64,000 nt of DNA from JAWXUK01 sp044432725 (GCA_044432725.1 JAWXUL010000013.1:7687-71686); one strand, 5' to 3'. Shown: positions 51,128 to 60,509, counted from the stretch's first letter. Program-made: numbers and translations. Notes: generated by a model from the letters alone, not told the origin.

Positions 51128-51823
51128 TTAGCCATAAAACAAAAACATCCCAATGGAGTTGATGGCAATATTAGCACAGCCATGGGTCAGCCAAGAGGGA
51201 TAGAGACTTTCTGTCTTTTCATCTAAGAAATTAAAAATCACCCCTCCCACCACCAAGGCAAGGATACAAACAGCAAACACCCACCAGTCAAACCAAGTCA
51301 CCATAATCGCCACGTGATACAGGGAAAAAATAATACTACTGGCGAGATGTGCAAACATGCCTGTACTCAACGCCTTTAAGCGAAAGAAGAGAAATCCTCG
51401 AAAGAAAAATTCTTCTAAAAAAGAATTACACACAGCAATATACACAGCCACAGCGATAAAATTACTTTTATTGATATTCATCCGCTCTTCCAGTTCTCCT
51501 GTCACAGCAGATAAATCCAAAAAAGCCCCTAAGAGAAAATAAGTACCTAAAATCAAAAAAAGCACAGCACAGCCCAACATCCCCGCCAAGAACAGTGGCT
51601 CTTTCTCCAAACGAAACAAGGGACGATAAGAAAAATGAGGACAAAGCTTCCAATAGAGCAGAGGAGTCCCCACAAACAAACAAATCTTTCCACAAGCTTT
51701 ATACAAATAAGGAATCGGCGCAAAGCCATCAAAATACCCAATGATGCCACACGCCACCAGTGACAAACACAGAATCAAAGCAATTTCTTTGCTTTTCTTT
51801 TTTACTTTTGTAGTTGCCATCAT
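51128..51823 (-). CDS. CPBP family intramembrane metalloprotease
   Basis: A 231-residue membrane protein of the CAAX-protease/bacteriocin-processing (ABI) family with six or so hydrophobic helices. Motif 1 EEFFFRG (Glu137, Glu138, Arg142), motif 2 with FSLYH (His170), and a late LTHGCANIAIN (His-x5-Asn). Substrate not known; relatives process peptides or confer bacteriocin immunity. Two ATGs in a row follow GGGAGG; the second has the better spacing. 50 bases after the chromate transporter pair on the same strand. Confidence 0.88.
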   Translation of the reverse strand: MMATTKVKKKSKEIALILCLSLVACGIIGYFDGFAPIPYLYKACGKICLFVGTPLLYWKLCPHFSYRPLFRLEKEPLFLAGMLGCAVLFLILGTYFLLGAFLDLSAVTGELEERMNINKSNFIAVAVYIAVCNSFLEEFFFRGFLFFRLKALSTGMFAHLASSIIFSLYHVAIMVTWFDWWVFAVCILALVVGGVIFNFLDEKTESLYPSWLTHGCANIAINSIGMFLFYG

Positions 51824-51873
51824 TTCCTCCCATCATGTCCACAAAAAACGACGATGAATCGCCATCACTTCCC

Positions 51874-52545
51874 TTAGAACAGAAACACCATACCTACAAT
51901 GCCTGAAAAAAACACAAAGAACACAGGGTGGATTTTCCACGGACTGTGATACATCAGCCCCCAAATCACCAAAGCGAGGAAAATCCCAGCAGGGAAGATC
52001 ACATTCCCAAGCTCTGTTTCTTTGGAAAAGCCCACCTCGGCTACTTGCAAGGCAGCAGCCACAATCAAAGCAGCAGAAGCCGGACGAATCCCATAAAAAA
52101 CACCCTTTACCACAGGGCTATCTTGAAATTTCTCTAGCATGGTGGAAATGAAGAGAACGATTGCGATAGAAGGGGTGATGATGCCCAAGGTGGCAACAAT
52201 CGCTCCCAAAAGTCCAGCAGAGTCAAATCCAACGTAAGAAGCCATGTTAATCCCCATAGGCCCAGGGGTGGATTCAGAAACAGCAATCATATTGGCAAGT
52301 TCTCCTTGGGTAAACCAGCCAGTCCTTGCCCCTAAATCTTGCAAAAAAGGAATGGTGGCAAGACCTCCCCCCACCGAAAACATACCAACCTTAAAAAACT
52401 CTAAATAAAGCATCAGCAAACGAAAAAGAAATTCCCCCACAGTGTAAAAACCCATGATGGCAAATTCCCCAACCTCGTGGATGCCTTCTTCCACTGTGTG
52501 GATGCCTGATTCCAAAGATTCCCCTAAATTAAACTGATCCGTCAT
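51874..52545 (-). CDS. Chromate transporter, second half-size subunit
   Basis: A 223-residue CHR-family membrane protein: LEFFKVGMFSVGGGLATIPFLQDLGARTGW, then SESTPGPMGINMASYVGFDSAGLLGAIVATLGIITPS, the typical GGG and TPGP blocks. The first 45 residues form an extra charged N-terminus (LGESLESGIHTVEEGIHEVGE) not seen in its partner. Start codon overlaps the stop of the first subunit gene (ATGA), so the two form an antiparallel pair as in other short-chain ChrA systems. Exports chromate in studied cases; the native anion is uncertain. Confidence 0.9.
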   Translation of the reverse strand: MTDQFNLGESLESGIHTVEEGIHEVGEFAIMGFYTVGEFLFRLLMLYLEFFKVGMFSVGGGLATIPFLQDLGARTGWFTQGELANMIAVSESTPGPMGINMASYVGFDSAGLLGAIVATLGIITPSIAIVLFISTMLEKFQDSPVVKGVFYGIRPASAALIVAAALQVAEVGFSKETELGNVIFPAGIFLALVIWGLMYHSPWKIHPVFFVFFSGIVGMVFLF

Positions 52546-53171
52546 TCTGATTCACCTTTTTTCTTCTCTTCTTTTTCCTTTTTCTGATAAAGAACATAGC
52601 CCAAAGCACCAGAACAGATCACCAAAGTAATGGGTGAAGTGAAAAATTCAATCATTGGATGGATATCTGGATACAAATGCCCCAAAACCATCAAAGAAAA
52701 CACAGCATAAAAAATCCCACCAGTGGTCTTATCCACCAATGCCTCTTTCAAAATCTTCCAAGCAGCCCCACCTACCAAAACAGCAACGCAAGCTTTCACC
52801 CCGTTAAAGCCATGGTCAAAGAGTGGGTTTTCATTGACCCCAGAAAAGAAAGAGCCAATCACGGTAATCACAAAGACGCAAGGGGTGACAAGCCCTAGGG
52901 TAGCGACAATCCCCCCTAAGGTGCCTTTGTATTTTTTCCCGATAAAAGTAGCAGCATTCACGGCAATGATCCCAGGGGTACACTGCCCAATGGCGAAATA
53001 ATCAGCCAATTCCCCTTCCTTTGCCCAGCCTTTTTTATCCACAATGGTACGCTGAAGGGTGGGGAGCATGGCATAACCTCCCCCAAAGGTTGTGGCGCCA
53101 AGGATAAAAAAGGTAAAATAAAGATCTAGCATGATATTTTTTTCAAAGGAAAACTTTTTTTCTTTGGACAT
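52542..53171 (-). CDS. Chromate transporter, first half-size subunit
   Basis: A 209-residue CHR-family protein: LYFTFFILGATTFGGGYAMLPTLQRTIVDKKGW, then AIGQCTPGIIAVNAATFIGKKYKGTLGGIVATLGLVTPC, five or six membrane helices and a Lys/Glu-rich tail. Start has AAAGGAGT. First gene of the pair. The upstream region carries a 22-base direct repeat that includes the likely -10. Confidence 0.9.
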   Translation of the reverse strand: MSKEKKFSFEKNIMLDLYFTFFILGATTFGGGYAMLPTLQRTIVDKKGWAKEGELADYFAIGQCTPGIIAVNAATFIGKKYKGTLGGIVATLGLVTPCVFVITVIGSFFSGVNENPLFDHGFNGVKACVAVLVGGAAWKILKEALVDKTTGGIFYAVFSLMVLGHLYPDIHPMIEFFTSPITLVICSGALGYVLYQKKEKEEKKKGESE

Positions 53172-53183
53172 AATATAGACTCC

Positions 53184-53232
53184 TTTTTATACTATTTGTG
53201 TTCTTTTGCATTTTTATACTATTTGTATTCTT
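53184..53232. repeat. Direct repeat upstream of the chromate transporter operon
   Basis: TTTTTATACTATTTGTGTTC at 53184 recurs at 53211 with one base changed (G to A); each copy runs 22 bases with a 27-bp period. On the minus strand each gives ACAAATAGTATAAAAA, with a TATAAA-like -10. Could be a duplicated promoter or operator. Confidence 0.6.
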
Positions 53233-53311
53233 CCCTCTTCGGCTTCTCTATGAAAGCCTGACCGAAAGACAGATGTTAATATCATACCATAAATTTTATT
53301 CCATTACAATA

Positions 53312-53340
53312 TTTACAAAAGAAAAAATTTATGCTATAAT
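53312..53340 (+). promoter_or_regulatory. Promoter of the YfbR-like gene and telA
   Basis: TTTACA, 17 bases, TATAAT. It lies inside the longer open frame, which rules out starts upstream of 53372. Confidence 0.7.
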
Positions 53341-53371
53341 GGAAAGGATACAGAGAGAAAGAGGTGTCCTT

Positions 53372-53953
53372 ATGCCAAAAGGCTTTTTTCCCATGATTTC
53401 TCGCATGAGATACATCAATCGTTGGGGACTTATGCGCAATTCCTACCCTGAAAATATCCAAGAGCATTCTCACATGGTCGCTGTCCTTGCCCATGGTCTT
53501 GCCGTCATAGAAAACAACCTATTTCAAGGGGAATATGACTTAGGGCAAGTAGCTTTGGTGGCACTGTACCACGATGCTTCGGAAATTTTCACAGGAGATC
53601 TCCCCACCCCCATCAAATACGATAATCCAGAAATACAAAAGGCATATCAATCCATCGAAACCATTGCAGAAGAAAAGCTATGTAACTTATTGCCCCCCTC
53701 TCTGCAAGAATCTTTTCGCCCTGTTTTATCAAACCAAGACGAAAAAATCCACGCCATCGTCAAAGCTGCTGACAAACTCTCTGCCTATATCAAATGTGTG
53801 GAAGAGGTCAAAGCAGGTAACAGCGAATTTCTCTCTGCCCAAAAGCAAACCAGAGCAGCCCTAGAAGAGAATCCCTTGCCCTCTCTGGACTATTTCATCC
53901 AAAATCTATTGCCAGAATTTCATTTAACTTTGGACCAATTACAAGAAGAATAG
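53372..53953 (+). CDS. YfbR-like 5'-deoxynucleotidase (HD domain)
   Basis: A 193-residue HD-domain phosphohydrolase: FPMISRMRYINRWGLMRNSYPENIQEHSHMVAVLAHGL, LYHDASEIFTGDLPTPIKYDNP and VKAADKLSAYIKCVEEVKAGN, the YfbR set with the HD metal ligands (EHSH, YHD, KAADK). E. coli YfbR hydrolyses deoxyribonucleoside 5'-monophosphates. The ATG at 53372 has GAGGTG and follows the promoter; upstream in-frame ATGs do not. telA follows after 11 bases, so they form an operon. Confidence 0.9.
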   Translation: MPKGFFPMISRMRYINRWGLMRNSYPENIQEHSHMVAVLAHGLAVIENNLFQGEYDLGQVALVALYHDASEIFTGDLPTPIKYDNPEIQKAYQSIETIAEEKLCNLLPPSLQESFRPVLSNQDEKIHAIVKAADKLSAYIKCVEEVKAGNSEFLSAQKQTRAALEENPLPSLDYFIQNLLPEFHLTLDQLQEE

Positions 53954-53964
53954 GAGAAACCACC

Positions 53965-55194
53965 ATGACAAACGACATGAAACCAAGCCTAAGCTTTGGC
54001 ACACCTGAAACAACAGAACCAGCCCCTGTTGTCACCCCAGACCTTGCCCCTGTGGCACCTGCTGCCCCTACTGCCCCCTCTCTCACCCTGACCCCAGACC
54101 TTGCCCCCACTGGCACTGTCATCCCAGAGCAAAGAGACGTGACCACCTCAGAAGAGAGCATCCTCTCTCCAGAGGAACTTGCTGAAGTGGAAAACTTTGC
54201 AAAACAAATCAACGTGGCTGACTCTGCGATGATTTTACAATATGGTGCTTCCACCCAAAAAGACGTGGCTTCTTTCTCTGAAAGCACACTACAATCAGTG
54301 CGTACCAAAGATTTAGGGGCTGTGGGCGACAATTTGACAGCTCTGATGAAAGAGTTGAAACAATTTGGCACAGAAGATCAAGAAGAAGCCAAAGGAATCA
54401 AAGGCTTCTTCAAGAAAAAAGCAGATGCCATTGAAACCATGCGTGCTGGTTATGCCACTGCAGAGGCAAATGTAGATAAAATCTCTAAAGAACTAGAAGC
54501 ACATCAAGTGGTATTGATGAAAGATATCGCTATGTTCGACCAACTTTATGATCTAAACACCAAATATTACAAAGAACTGACCATGTATATTTTGGCTGGT
54601 AAAAAAGCCCTTGTCTCTGCCAGAGAAGGGAAACTAAAAGAATTAGAAGCCAAGGCAAAAGCCTCTTCCTTGCCCCAAGATGCCCAAGAATTTAATGACT
54701 TTGCCAACCTTTGCAGTCGTTTCGAGAAAAAACTCCATGATTTGGATCTCACCAGAATGATTTCCATTCAAATGGGACCTCAAACCAGACTGCTCCAAAA
54801 CAACAACACCTTGATGGTGGAAAAATTGCAATCCTCTTTGGTCAACACCATTCCATTGTGGAAAAGTCAAATGGTCATCGCCATGGGCTTAGAGCACAGC
54901 GCCCAAGCTGCCCACGCACAAAAAGCTGTGACAGACATGACAAATCAAATGCTGAAACAAAACGCTGATGCTTTGAAGATGAATACCATCAACACAGCTC
55001 GAGAAATGGAGCGTTCTATTGTGGATATTGATACCCTGAAACACACCAATCAACAACTGATTTCTACCCTTGATGAAGTGCTGAACATCCAACAAGAGGG
55101 GGCCGCCCAACGTCGCCAAGCAGAAGCAGAGCTTGGCAAAATCGAAGGGGAATTGCGTCAAAAATTATTGGAAATCCGTGACGGTTCTCGATAA
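53965..55194 (+). CDS. telA: TelA/KlaA family toxic-anion resistance protein
   Basis: A 409-residue cytoplasmic, largely coiled-coil protein. Residues 1-55 are a disordered Pro/Thr/Ala tract with a repeated TPDLAPxxP motif; then EELAEVENFAKQINVADSAMILQYGASTQKDVASFSESTL, IKGFFKKKADAIETMRAGY and IQMGPQTRLLQNNNTLMVEKLQSSLVNTIPLWKSQMVIAMGL, the TelA core. The family is tied to tellurite resistance and often travels with ter genes, but none are here; function of lone copies is unclear. Start has AGGAGAA. Confidence 0.92.
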   Translation: MTNDMKPSLSFGTPETTEPAPVVTPDLAPVAPAAPTAPSLTLTPDLAPTGTVIPEQRDVTTSEESILSPEELAEVENFAKQINVADSAMILQYGASTQKDVASFSESTLQSVRTKDLGAVGDNLTALMKELKQFGTEDQEEAKGIKGFFKKKADAIETMRAGYATAEANVDKISKELEAHQVVLMKDIAMFDQLYDLNTKYYKELTMYILAGKKALVSAREGKLKELEAKAKASSLPQDAQEFNDFANLCSRFEKKLHDLDLTRMISIQMGPQTRLLQNNNTLMVEKLQSSLVNTIPLWKSQMVIAMGLEHSAQAAHAQKAVTDMTNQMLKQNADALKMNTINTAREMERSIVDIDTLKHTNQQLISTLDEVLNIQQEGAAQRRQAEAELGKIEGELRQKLLEIRDGSR

Positions 55195-55238
55195 TCCCTT
55201 TCCTTCAGACGAGAGCAATCCCTATCATTGTCCAAATC

Positions 55239-55269
55239 AAAACCATCTTCTTAGGAAGATGGTTTTTTT
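55239..55269. terminator. Terminator of telA, overlapping the end of tsaE
   Basis: AAAACCATCTTC pairs with GAAGATGGTTTT (12 bp), TTAG loop, T-run. The tsaE stop codon (TTA on plus) is the loop, and its last codons are one stem arm. Confidence 0.9.
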
Positions 55270-55709
55270 ATCACAATTTCTCGCTCCTCTTCTCCTTTTC
55301 CTTGTGAAAATTCCACTTGATACAGGGGGAACTCTTCTCCAAGCTCTTGCCAAAAACTCTCTGACAAAAGTTCTGCCCATTCCACCACACAGACCCCTTT
55401 ATCATAAAAATATTCATCAAATCCCAATTCGTACAATGCATCTTCTGAAACATTCTCCCCCAAACGATACAAATCAAAATGATAGAGCGGTAATTCCCCC
55501 CCTTCATATTCTTGCACCAAGGTAAAGGTAGGGCTTGTCACAGGAGAGTCTATCCCCAAGCCCTTGCCAATCCCACGTGTCATGGCTGTTTTCCCCATGC
55601 CTAAACCACCATAATAAAGAACAATGGCTGATTCAGGCAGACTTTTCCCCAATGCTTCCCCGATTGCTTCTGTTTCTGCTACAGATTGACTGAAATATTG
55701 ATCACTCAT
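55251..55709 (-). CDS. tsaE: tRNA threonylcarbamoyladenosine biosynthesis ATPase TsaE
   Basis: ATPase partner of TsaB-TsaD in making t6A in tRNA. The 152-residue protein has a Walker A YYGGLGMGKTAMTRGI, then SPVTSPTFTLVQEYEGG, LYHFDLYRLG and CVVEWAELL, the TsaE set. The ATG at 55707-55709 has a GGAGG site; the frame runs 19 codons further without support. It completes part of the pathway of tsaD at 15 kb. It converges on telA and shares its terminator DNA. Confidence 0.94.
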   Translation of the reverse strand: MSDQYFSQSVAETEAIGEALGKSLPESAIVLYYGGLGMGKTAMTRGIGKGLGIDSPVTSPTFTLVQEYEGGELPLYHFDLYRLGENVSEDALYELGFDEYFYDKGVCVVEWAELLSESFWQELGEEFPLYQVEFSQGKGEEEREIVIKKPSS

Positions 55710-55870
55710 ACAAGCCTCCACCAAAAATTTTTTCTCTATTATACCACGAACCCCTTTTCTTTTCAAGAAAAAAGTGGTATAATAATAAATACACGCAAGT
55801 GGATCTCTAAAGTCCTCGTATCAATAGAGTGCAAAAAAGTGAAAATTTTTTTGTGCTCAAATTGTGCTAA

Positions 55871-55895
55871 AAAAAGTAAAGTCTCTTTACTTTTT
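55871..55895 (+). terminator. Low-GC hairpin in the leader of the RodA/FtsW gene
   Basis: AAAAAGTAAAG pairs with CTTTACTTTTT (11 bp, TCT loop). Terminator-like but AT-rich; it lies between a possible promoter (TATAAT at 55778-55783) and the gene. Confidence 0.45.
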
Positions 55896-55981
55896 CAAGG
55901 GAACAAAGAAAGAAATTGTCCTTTTATTGTTTGGGTTTTTTAGGGTTCCCTAAATATCTTCTGAAAGTGGGTGGTGAGCCC

Positions 55982-57181
55982 TTGCGCTATTTCCTCCAAG
56001 ATTTTATGGAAAAAGGGGACAAAGTACTCCTTGGTCTCTGTGTCCTTGCCAGTAGTTTTGGTTTGCTTTTGATTTATACCTCCACCCGTTGGATGGAAAC
56101 CTATCGAGAAACGGGGATATATCGTGAAGTGACAGTACAATTTTTCGCCATACTCATTGGCATTGTACTTTATATTTTACTCTCTGTCATCGACTTTCAA
56201 CGATTTGTGGAAAAGTTTTGGCAGTGGATTTTATGTTTTAATATTGTTTTTCTTTTGTTGTTGCTCACCCCTCTGGGTACCACAAATGACTCTGGAAATC
56301 TCAACTGGCTTGATATCCCCGGTCTTCCTGTGGACATTCAGCCAAACGAAATTGTGAAAGTTTCTTTCATTCTTTTAATGGCGCATATCATCGCCCGCAT
56401 CCACAGTAAAGACAAAAACATCAATCACATCTCCTCTCTCACTGTCATCTGTGGACACGCTCTTTTCACCATTGCCTTGGTGGCACTGATTTGTGGAGAC
56501 TGGGGAATGTGTGTGGTTTACGCTTCTATCGTCCTTGTGACTTTGTGGGCTGCTGGACTGAGTATTTTTTGGTTTATCACTTTTTTCACCGTTGTTTTAG
56601 TGCCAACTTATATTGCTTGGACATATTATCTGCCCTATTCCTCTGCTTGGGACACAGATTATCGGATTTTACGCTTTCGTGTGGTCTTAGATCGTACCAT
56701 TTCCCAAGATTTTATGGGCTATCACCAAATTCGCTCTATGCTTGCCATTGGCTCTGGCAGATTTTTTGGTCAAGGCTATCTCCATGGCACACAAACCCAA
56801 TCTCTCTATTCCCACTCCCTCCCTGCCAGACACACTGATTTTATCTTTTCTGTCTGTGGAGAAGAACTAGGATTTATGGGCTGTACCTTCCTTCTTCTGA
56901 TTCTAGCTGCCATTGTCCTTCGTTGTATCTGGATTTCCCAACAAGTAGACAGCTATTTCTCTACCTATGTGGCAATGGGTATTGCTGGCATGATGCTGGC
57001 ACAAATCATCTTAAATGTAGGGATGTGTCTCTTCGTCCTTCCAGTCATGGGACTGACTCTTCCCTTTGTCAGCTATGGTGGCTCTTCCATCATCACTTTC
57101 TTTGTCGCCATGGGAATCGTTTCTAGTTTACGTTCTGGAAATCTCCCCTCTTGGATCAGAGATCGAAGTCAACTGGGATAA
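55982..57181 (+). CDS. RodA/FtsW/SpoVE family peptidoglycan polymerase
   Basis: A SEDS-family glycosyltransferase with about ten membrane helices. Blocks seen: NWLDIPGLPVDIQPNEIVKVSFIL, GDWGMCVVYASI, QIRSMLAIGSGRFFGQGYLHGTQTQ, LPARHTDFIFSVCGEELGFMG and GLTLPFVSYGGSSIITFFVAMGI, typical of RodA. It lacks a class B PBP neighbour, so RodA, FtsW or a sporulation role cannot be told apart. The start is uncertain: the frame opens at 55916 (TTG); a TTG at 55982 follows GGTGAG, and ATG at 56006 has no site. I chose 55982 (399 residues). Confidence 0.85.
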   Translation: MRYFLQDFMEKGDKVLLGLCVLASSFGLLLIYTSTRWMETYRETGIYREVTVQFFAILIGIVLYILLSVIDFQRFVEKFWQWILCFNIVFLLLLLTPLGTTNDSGNLNWLDIPGLPVDIQPNEIVKVSFILLMAHIIARIHSKDKNINHISSLTVICGHALFTIALVALICGDWGMCVVYASIVLVTLWAAGLSIFWFITFFTVVLVPTYIAWTYYLPYSSAWDTDYRILRFRVVLDRTISQDFMGYHQIRSMLAIGSGRFFGQGYLHGTQTQSLYSHSLPARHTDFIFSVCGEELGFMGCTFLLLILAAIVLRCIWISQQVDSYFSTYVAMGIAGMMLAQIILNVGMCLFVLPVMGLTLPFVSYGGSSIITFFVAMGIVSSLRSGNLPSWIRDRSQLG

Positions 57182-57271
57182 AGCCCTTCTTCCCCTGTAG
57201 TGGCTAAAATCTTACTTTTTCTGCCTCTACACAAAAGAGCAAGAAAAATATAAAATAAAAGGAGTTTTGTC

Positions 57272-59080
57272 ATGACAAAACAAGAAAATATCCGTAACTT
57301 TTCCATCATAGCCCACATCGACCACGGAAAAAGTACCCTCTCTGACCGTCTCATTGAAGAATGTGGTGCTGTGGAAAAGAGAAACATGGAAAGTCAAATT
57401 CTGGACAACATGGAACTGGAAAGAGAACGTGGCATCACCATCAAAGCCCGTGCTGTGCGTCTGGATTATAAAGCTGACGATGGAGAAACCTATGCCCTGA
57501 ACCTTATTGACACCCCTGGCCACGTGGACTTTAACTATGAAGTCAGTCGATCTCTGGCAGCTTGTGAAGGGGCTGTCCTTGTGGTGGATGCCACCCAAGG
57601 GGTAGAGGCACAGACCCTCGCCAACACCTATCTCGCCATCGAACATGATTTAGAAATTCTCCCAGTGTTCAACAAAATTGACCTTGTGGCAGCCGACCCC
57701 CAACGTGCCAAGGCAGAAGTGGAAGAGATTATCGGTCTCCCCGCCCAAGACTCCCCAGAAATTTCAGCCAAAAACGGGGTGAACATACGTGCTGTCTTAG
57801 AAGATGTTGTGAAAAATGTCCCTGCGCCTTCTGGCTCTCCCACAGCGCCTTTAAAAGCTTTGATTTTCGACAGTCAATATGACCCCTATGTAGGTGTCAT
57901 TGTTTATTTCCGTGTCATGGAAGGGACCGTGAAAAAGGGAATGCATCTCCGTATGATGGCGACCAAAGCAGAATATCAAGTGGTGGATTGTGGTTCCCTC
58001 CGTCCTTTGGGCATGGAATCAGAAGAACAAATCTCAGCGGGCGAGGTGGGCTGGTTCACAGCCTCTATCAAAAATGTGCGAGACACCTCTGTAGGGGATA
58101 CCATCACCCAAGTGGATAACCCAGCCCCTGAAGCCTTGGAAGGGTATCGTCCTGTCCAAGCAATGGTTTATTGTGGTATCTACACCGAAGATGGGAGCAA
58201 ATATCCTGATTTACGAGATGCCATGGAAAAACTACAACTCAACGACGCCTCTCTCTCATTCGAGCCTGAATCTTCTGCTGCCTTAGGCTTTGGTTTTCGC
58301 TGTGGATTTTTGGGAATGCTCCACATGGAAATCATTCAGGAACGTCTGGAACGGGAGTTTGATTTGGAACTGGTCACCACTCTCCCCTCTGTCATCTATG
58401 AAGTCATCACCACCAAGGGGGAAAAGGTGATTGTGGACAATCCCCACAACTATCCTGACCCTGTACACATCGAATCAGCCAGTGAGCCATATTCCAAAGT
58501 GAGCATCATCGCTCCCCCTGATTATGTGGGAAACATCATGCCTCTCTGCCAAGATAGACGGGGTGAGTTTATTGATATGCAATATCTGGATCAAAACTTG
58601 GTGGAAATTCATTACTATATGCCAGTGGGCGAGATCATCTATGACTTTTTTGATGTGCTAAAGGCAAGGACAAAGGGCTATGCTTCTCTGGATTATCAGA
58701 TTGATGGTTATCGGAATTCTGATCTTGTCAAGGTGGATATGCTCCTCAATGGACAAAATGTGGATGCCCTATCCTTTATCGCCCATCGTGACCGTGCCTA
58801 TGGTCGTGCCAGAAAGATATGTGAAAAATTACGAGAAAATATCCCTCGTCAACTCTTTGAAGTACCCATCCAAGCAGCCATCGGTGGAAAAGTCATCGCC
58901 CGTGAGACAGTTCGTGCTGTGCGAAAAGATGTTCTTGCCAAATGTTATGGGGGTGACATCACCCGAAAGAAGAAGCTGTTAGAAAAGCAAAAAGAGGGAA
59001 AGAAAAAAATGCGTTCTTTGGGGACTGTTCAAATGCCCACAGAAGCTTTTATGGCAGTGTTGAAATTGGACGAAGAATAA
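57272..59080 (+). CDS. lepA: Elongation factor 4 (LepA)
   Basis: Ribosome-associated GTPase, 602 residues. GTPase motifs AHIDHGKST, RGITIKARAV, DTPGHVDF, NKIDL and SAKNG; then domain II and the LepA-specific FRCGFLGMLHMEIIQERLEREFDLEL and PSVIYEV blocks, and the C-terminal domain ending KKMRSLGTVQMPTEAFMAVLKLDEE. Start has AAAAGGAG. Monocistronic with a strong terminator. Confidence 0.97.
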   Translation: MTKQENIRNFSIIAHIDHGKSTLSDRLIEECGAVEKRNMESQILDNMELERERGITIKARAVRLDYKADDGETYALNLIDTPGHVDFNYEVSRSLAACEGAVLVVDATQGVEAQTLANTYLAIEHDLEILPVFNKIDLVAADPQRAKAEVEEIIGLPAQDSPEISAKNGVNIRAVLEDVVKNVPAPSGSPTAPLKALIFDSQYDPYVGVIVYFRVMEGTVKKGMHLRMMATKAEYQVVDCGSLRPLGMESEEQISAGEVGWFTASIKNVRDTSVGDTITQVDNPAPEALEGYRPVQAMVYCGIYTEDGSKYPDLRDAMEKLQLNDASLSFEPESSAALGFGFRCGFLGMLHMEIIQERLEREFDLELVTTLPSVIYEVITTKGEKVIVDNPHNYPDPVHIESASEPYSKVSIIAPPDYVGNIMPLCQDRRGEFIDMQYLDQNLVEIHYYMPVGEIIYDFFDVLKARTKGYASLDYQIDGYRNSDLVKVDMLLNGQNVDALSFIAHRDRAYGRARKICEKLRENIPRQLFEVPIQAAIGGKVIARETVRAVRKDVLAKCYGGDITRKKKLLEKQKEGKKKMRSLGTVQMPTEAFMAVLKLDEE

Positions 59081-59112
59081 TCTTCCTCTTCCAATCCTAC
59101 TCCAAAATACAA

Positions 59113-59154
59113 AACGGCAACAACTGGAACACCAGTTGTTGCCGTTATTTTTTT
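59113..59154 (+). terminator. Terminator of lepA
   Basis: AACGGCAACAACTGG pairs with CCAGTTGTTGCCGTT (15 bp), 4-base loop, then TTTTTTT. May serve the convergent CoA-transferase gene too. Confidence 0.92.
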
Positions 59155-59177
59155 AAAGACTTTACCTTATTTGTATT

Positions 59178-60509
59178 TTATCTTTTATTAGATTTTTTCC
59201 AAACGCCCATTTTTTCTGCTTCGATGATCAGTTCATCACGGAAACTAGGATGTGCGATGCCAATGAGCATTTCTGCACGTTGCCATGTGGCTTTTCCTTT
59301 TAGGTTTACTTTGCCATATTCGGTGACAACATATTGCACGTTGGTACGTGTGTCAGTGACAGCAGAACCAGAAGCAAGTTGAGGACGAATACGAGAATGT
59401 AACTGACCATTCTTGTCGGTAAAGGAAGAACTACAGCAAATAAAGGTTTTCCCTCCGTTGGAGAGATATGCACCTAGCACAAAGTCAAGTTGACCACCTG
59501 CACCAGAGATGTGGCGAGTGCCTGCAGATTCAGAGTTAATTTGTCCGAAGAGATCCACATCTACAGCATTGTTGATGGAGATGAAGTTGTCTTGTTGTGC
59601 AATGATACGAGCATCATTGGTATAGTTCACCGGCGCAGAGAGCACTTGTGGATTTTTATGAATGTAATCATAAAGCTTTTTGGTACCAGCAGCAAAAGCA
59701 AAGACTTGCTTGCCAGGGTCCACTTGTTTACATTTACCATTGATTTTTCCAGCCATAGCAATGTCAACAAAAGCATCTACATACATTTCAGTGTGTACAC
59801 CCAAATCTTTCAAATCAGATTCTGCAATCATGGTACCCACAGCACCAGGCATACCACCAATCCCCAGTTGTAAACAAGCACCATTGGGAATTTCTTCCAC
59901 AATCAGTTTTGCAACTGCTTTGTCCACATCACCAGCAGGGGCAGCACCTAGTTCAGCCATAGGAGGGTTAGTACCTTCGACAATCATGGTGACATCAGAG
60001 ATATGCACCCCTTGTTCCTTGACACCGTTACAATATGGGAGGTTTGGATTGACTTCCACAACGATTTGACGAGCCACTTCACAAACAGCCTTCATATGGG
60101 TGTTAGAAGGGCCAAAGTTGAAAAATCCATATTGATCCATTGGTGCCACTTGGAAAATAGCCACATCTACTTGGCAATCCTCACGATACCAACGTGGTAG
60201 CTCGGAATAACGCAAAGGAATATAAAATCCGATATCAGTGGCACAAAGTTTTCTTTCAAAGCCACCACTGTGCCATGAATTCCAGATCAGGTGATTTTCT
60301 GGATTTGGTACTTTTAAAATTTCTGGTTGCCACATTAAAATACCACCACGGAATTTTAAGTCATGAAGTTCTGGAACACGAGCTGCAAGAGCCTTGTCCA
60401 CAGCGACAGGAGTGCCGGCACAGAAGCCATAGTCCACCCAATCACCCGAGTTTACAAGGGCAGCGGCTTTTTCTGGGGTACCTAGTTTTTCTTGATACAT
60501 TTTGTCCAT
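59178..60509 (-). CDS. Acyl-CoA:acetate CoA-transferase (butyryl/4-hydroxybutyrate CoA-transferase family)
   Basis: A 443-residue family I CoA-transferase. It has SWHSGGFERK (78-87), QVAPMDQYGFFNFG, GACLQLGIGGMPGAVG (210-225), GVHTEMYVD with the probable catalytic Glu241, and SESAGTRHISGAGGQLDF (326-343). In anaerobic Clostridia such enzymes move CoA from butyryl-, propionyl- or 4-hydroxybutyryl-CoA to acetate at the end of fermentation; which acyl group is used cannot be told from sequence alone. Start has TTGGAGG. Monocistronic, with two hairpins in its leader. Confidence 0.9.
   Translation of the reverse strand: MDKMYQEKLGTPEKAAALVNSGDWVDYGFCAGTPVAVDKALAARVPELHDLKFRGGILMWQPEILKVPNPENHLIWNSWHSGGFERKLCATDIGFYIPLRYSELPRWYREDCQVDVAIFQVAPMDQYGFFNFGPSNTHMKAVCEVARQIVVEVNPNLPYCNGVKEQGVHISDVTMIVEGTNPPMAELGAAPAGDVDKAVAKLIVEEIPNGACLQLGIGGMPGAVGTMIAESDLKDLGVHTEMYVDAFVDIAMAGKINGKCKQVDPGKQVFAFAAGTKKLYDYIHKNPQVLSAPVNYTNDARIIAQQDNFISINNAVDVDLFGQINSESAGTRHISGAGGQLDFVLGAYLSNGGKTFICCSSSFTDKNGQLHSRIRPQLASGSAVTDTRTNVQYVVTEYGKVNLKGKATWQRAEMLIGIAHPSFRDELIIEAEKMGVWKKSNKR

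Noticed and set aside
53198..53371. N-terminal extension of the YfbR-like protein
   Set aside because: The extension contains the gene's own -35 and -10 boxes and no family similarity.
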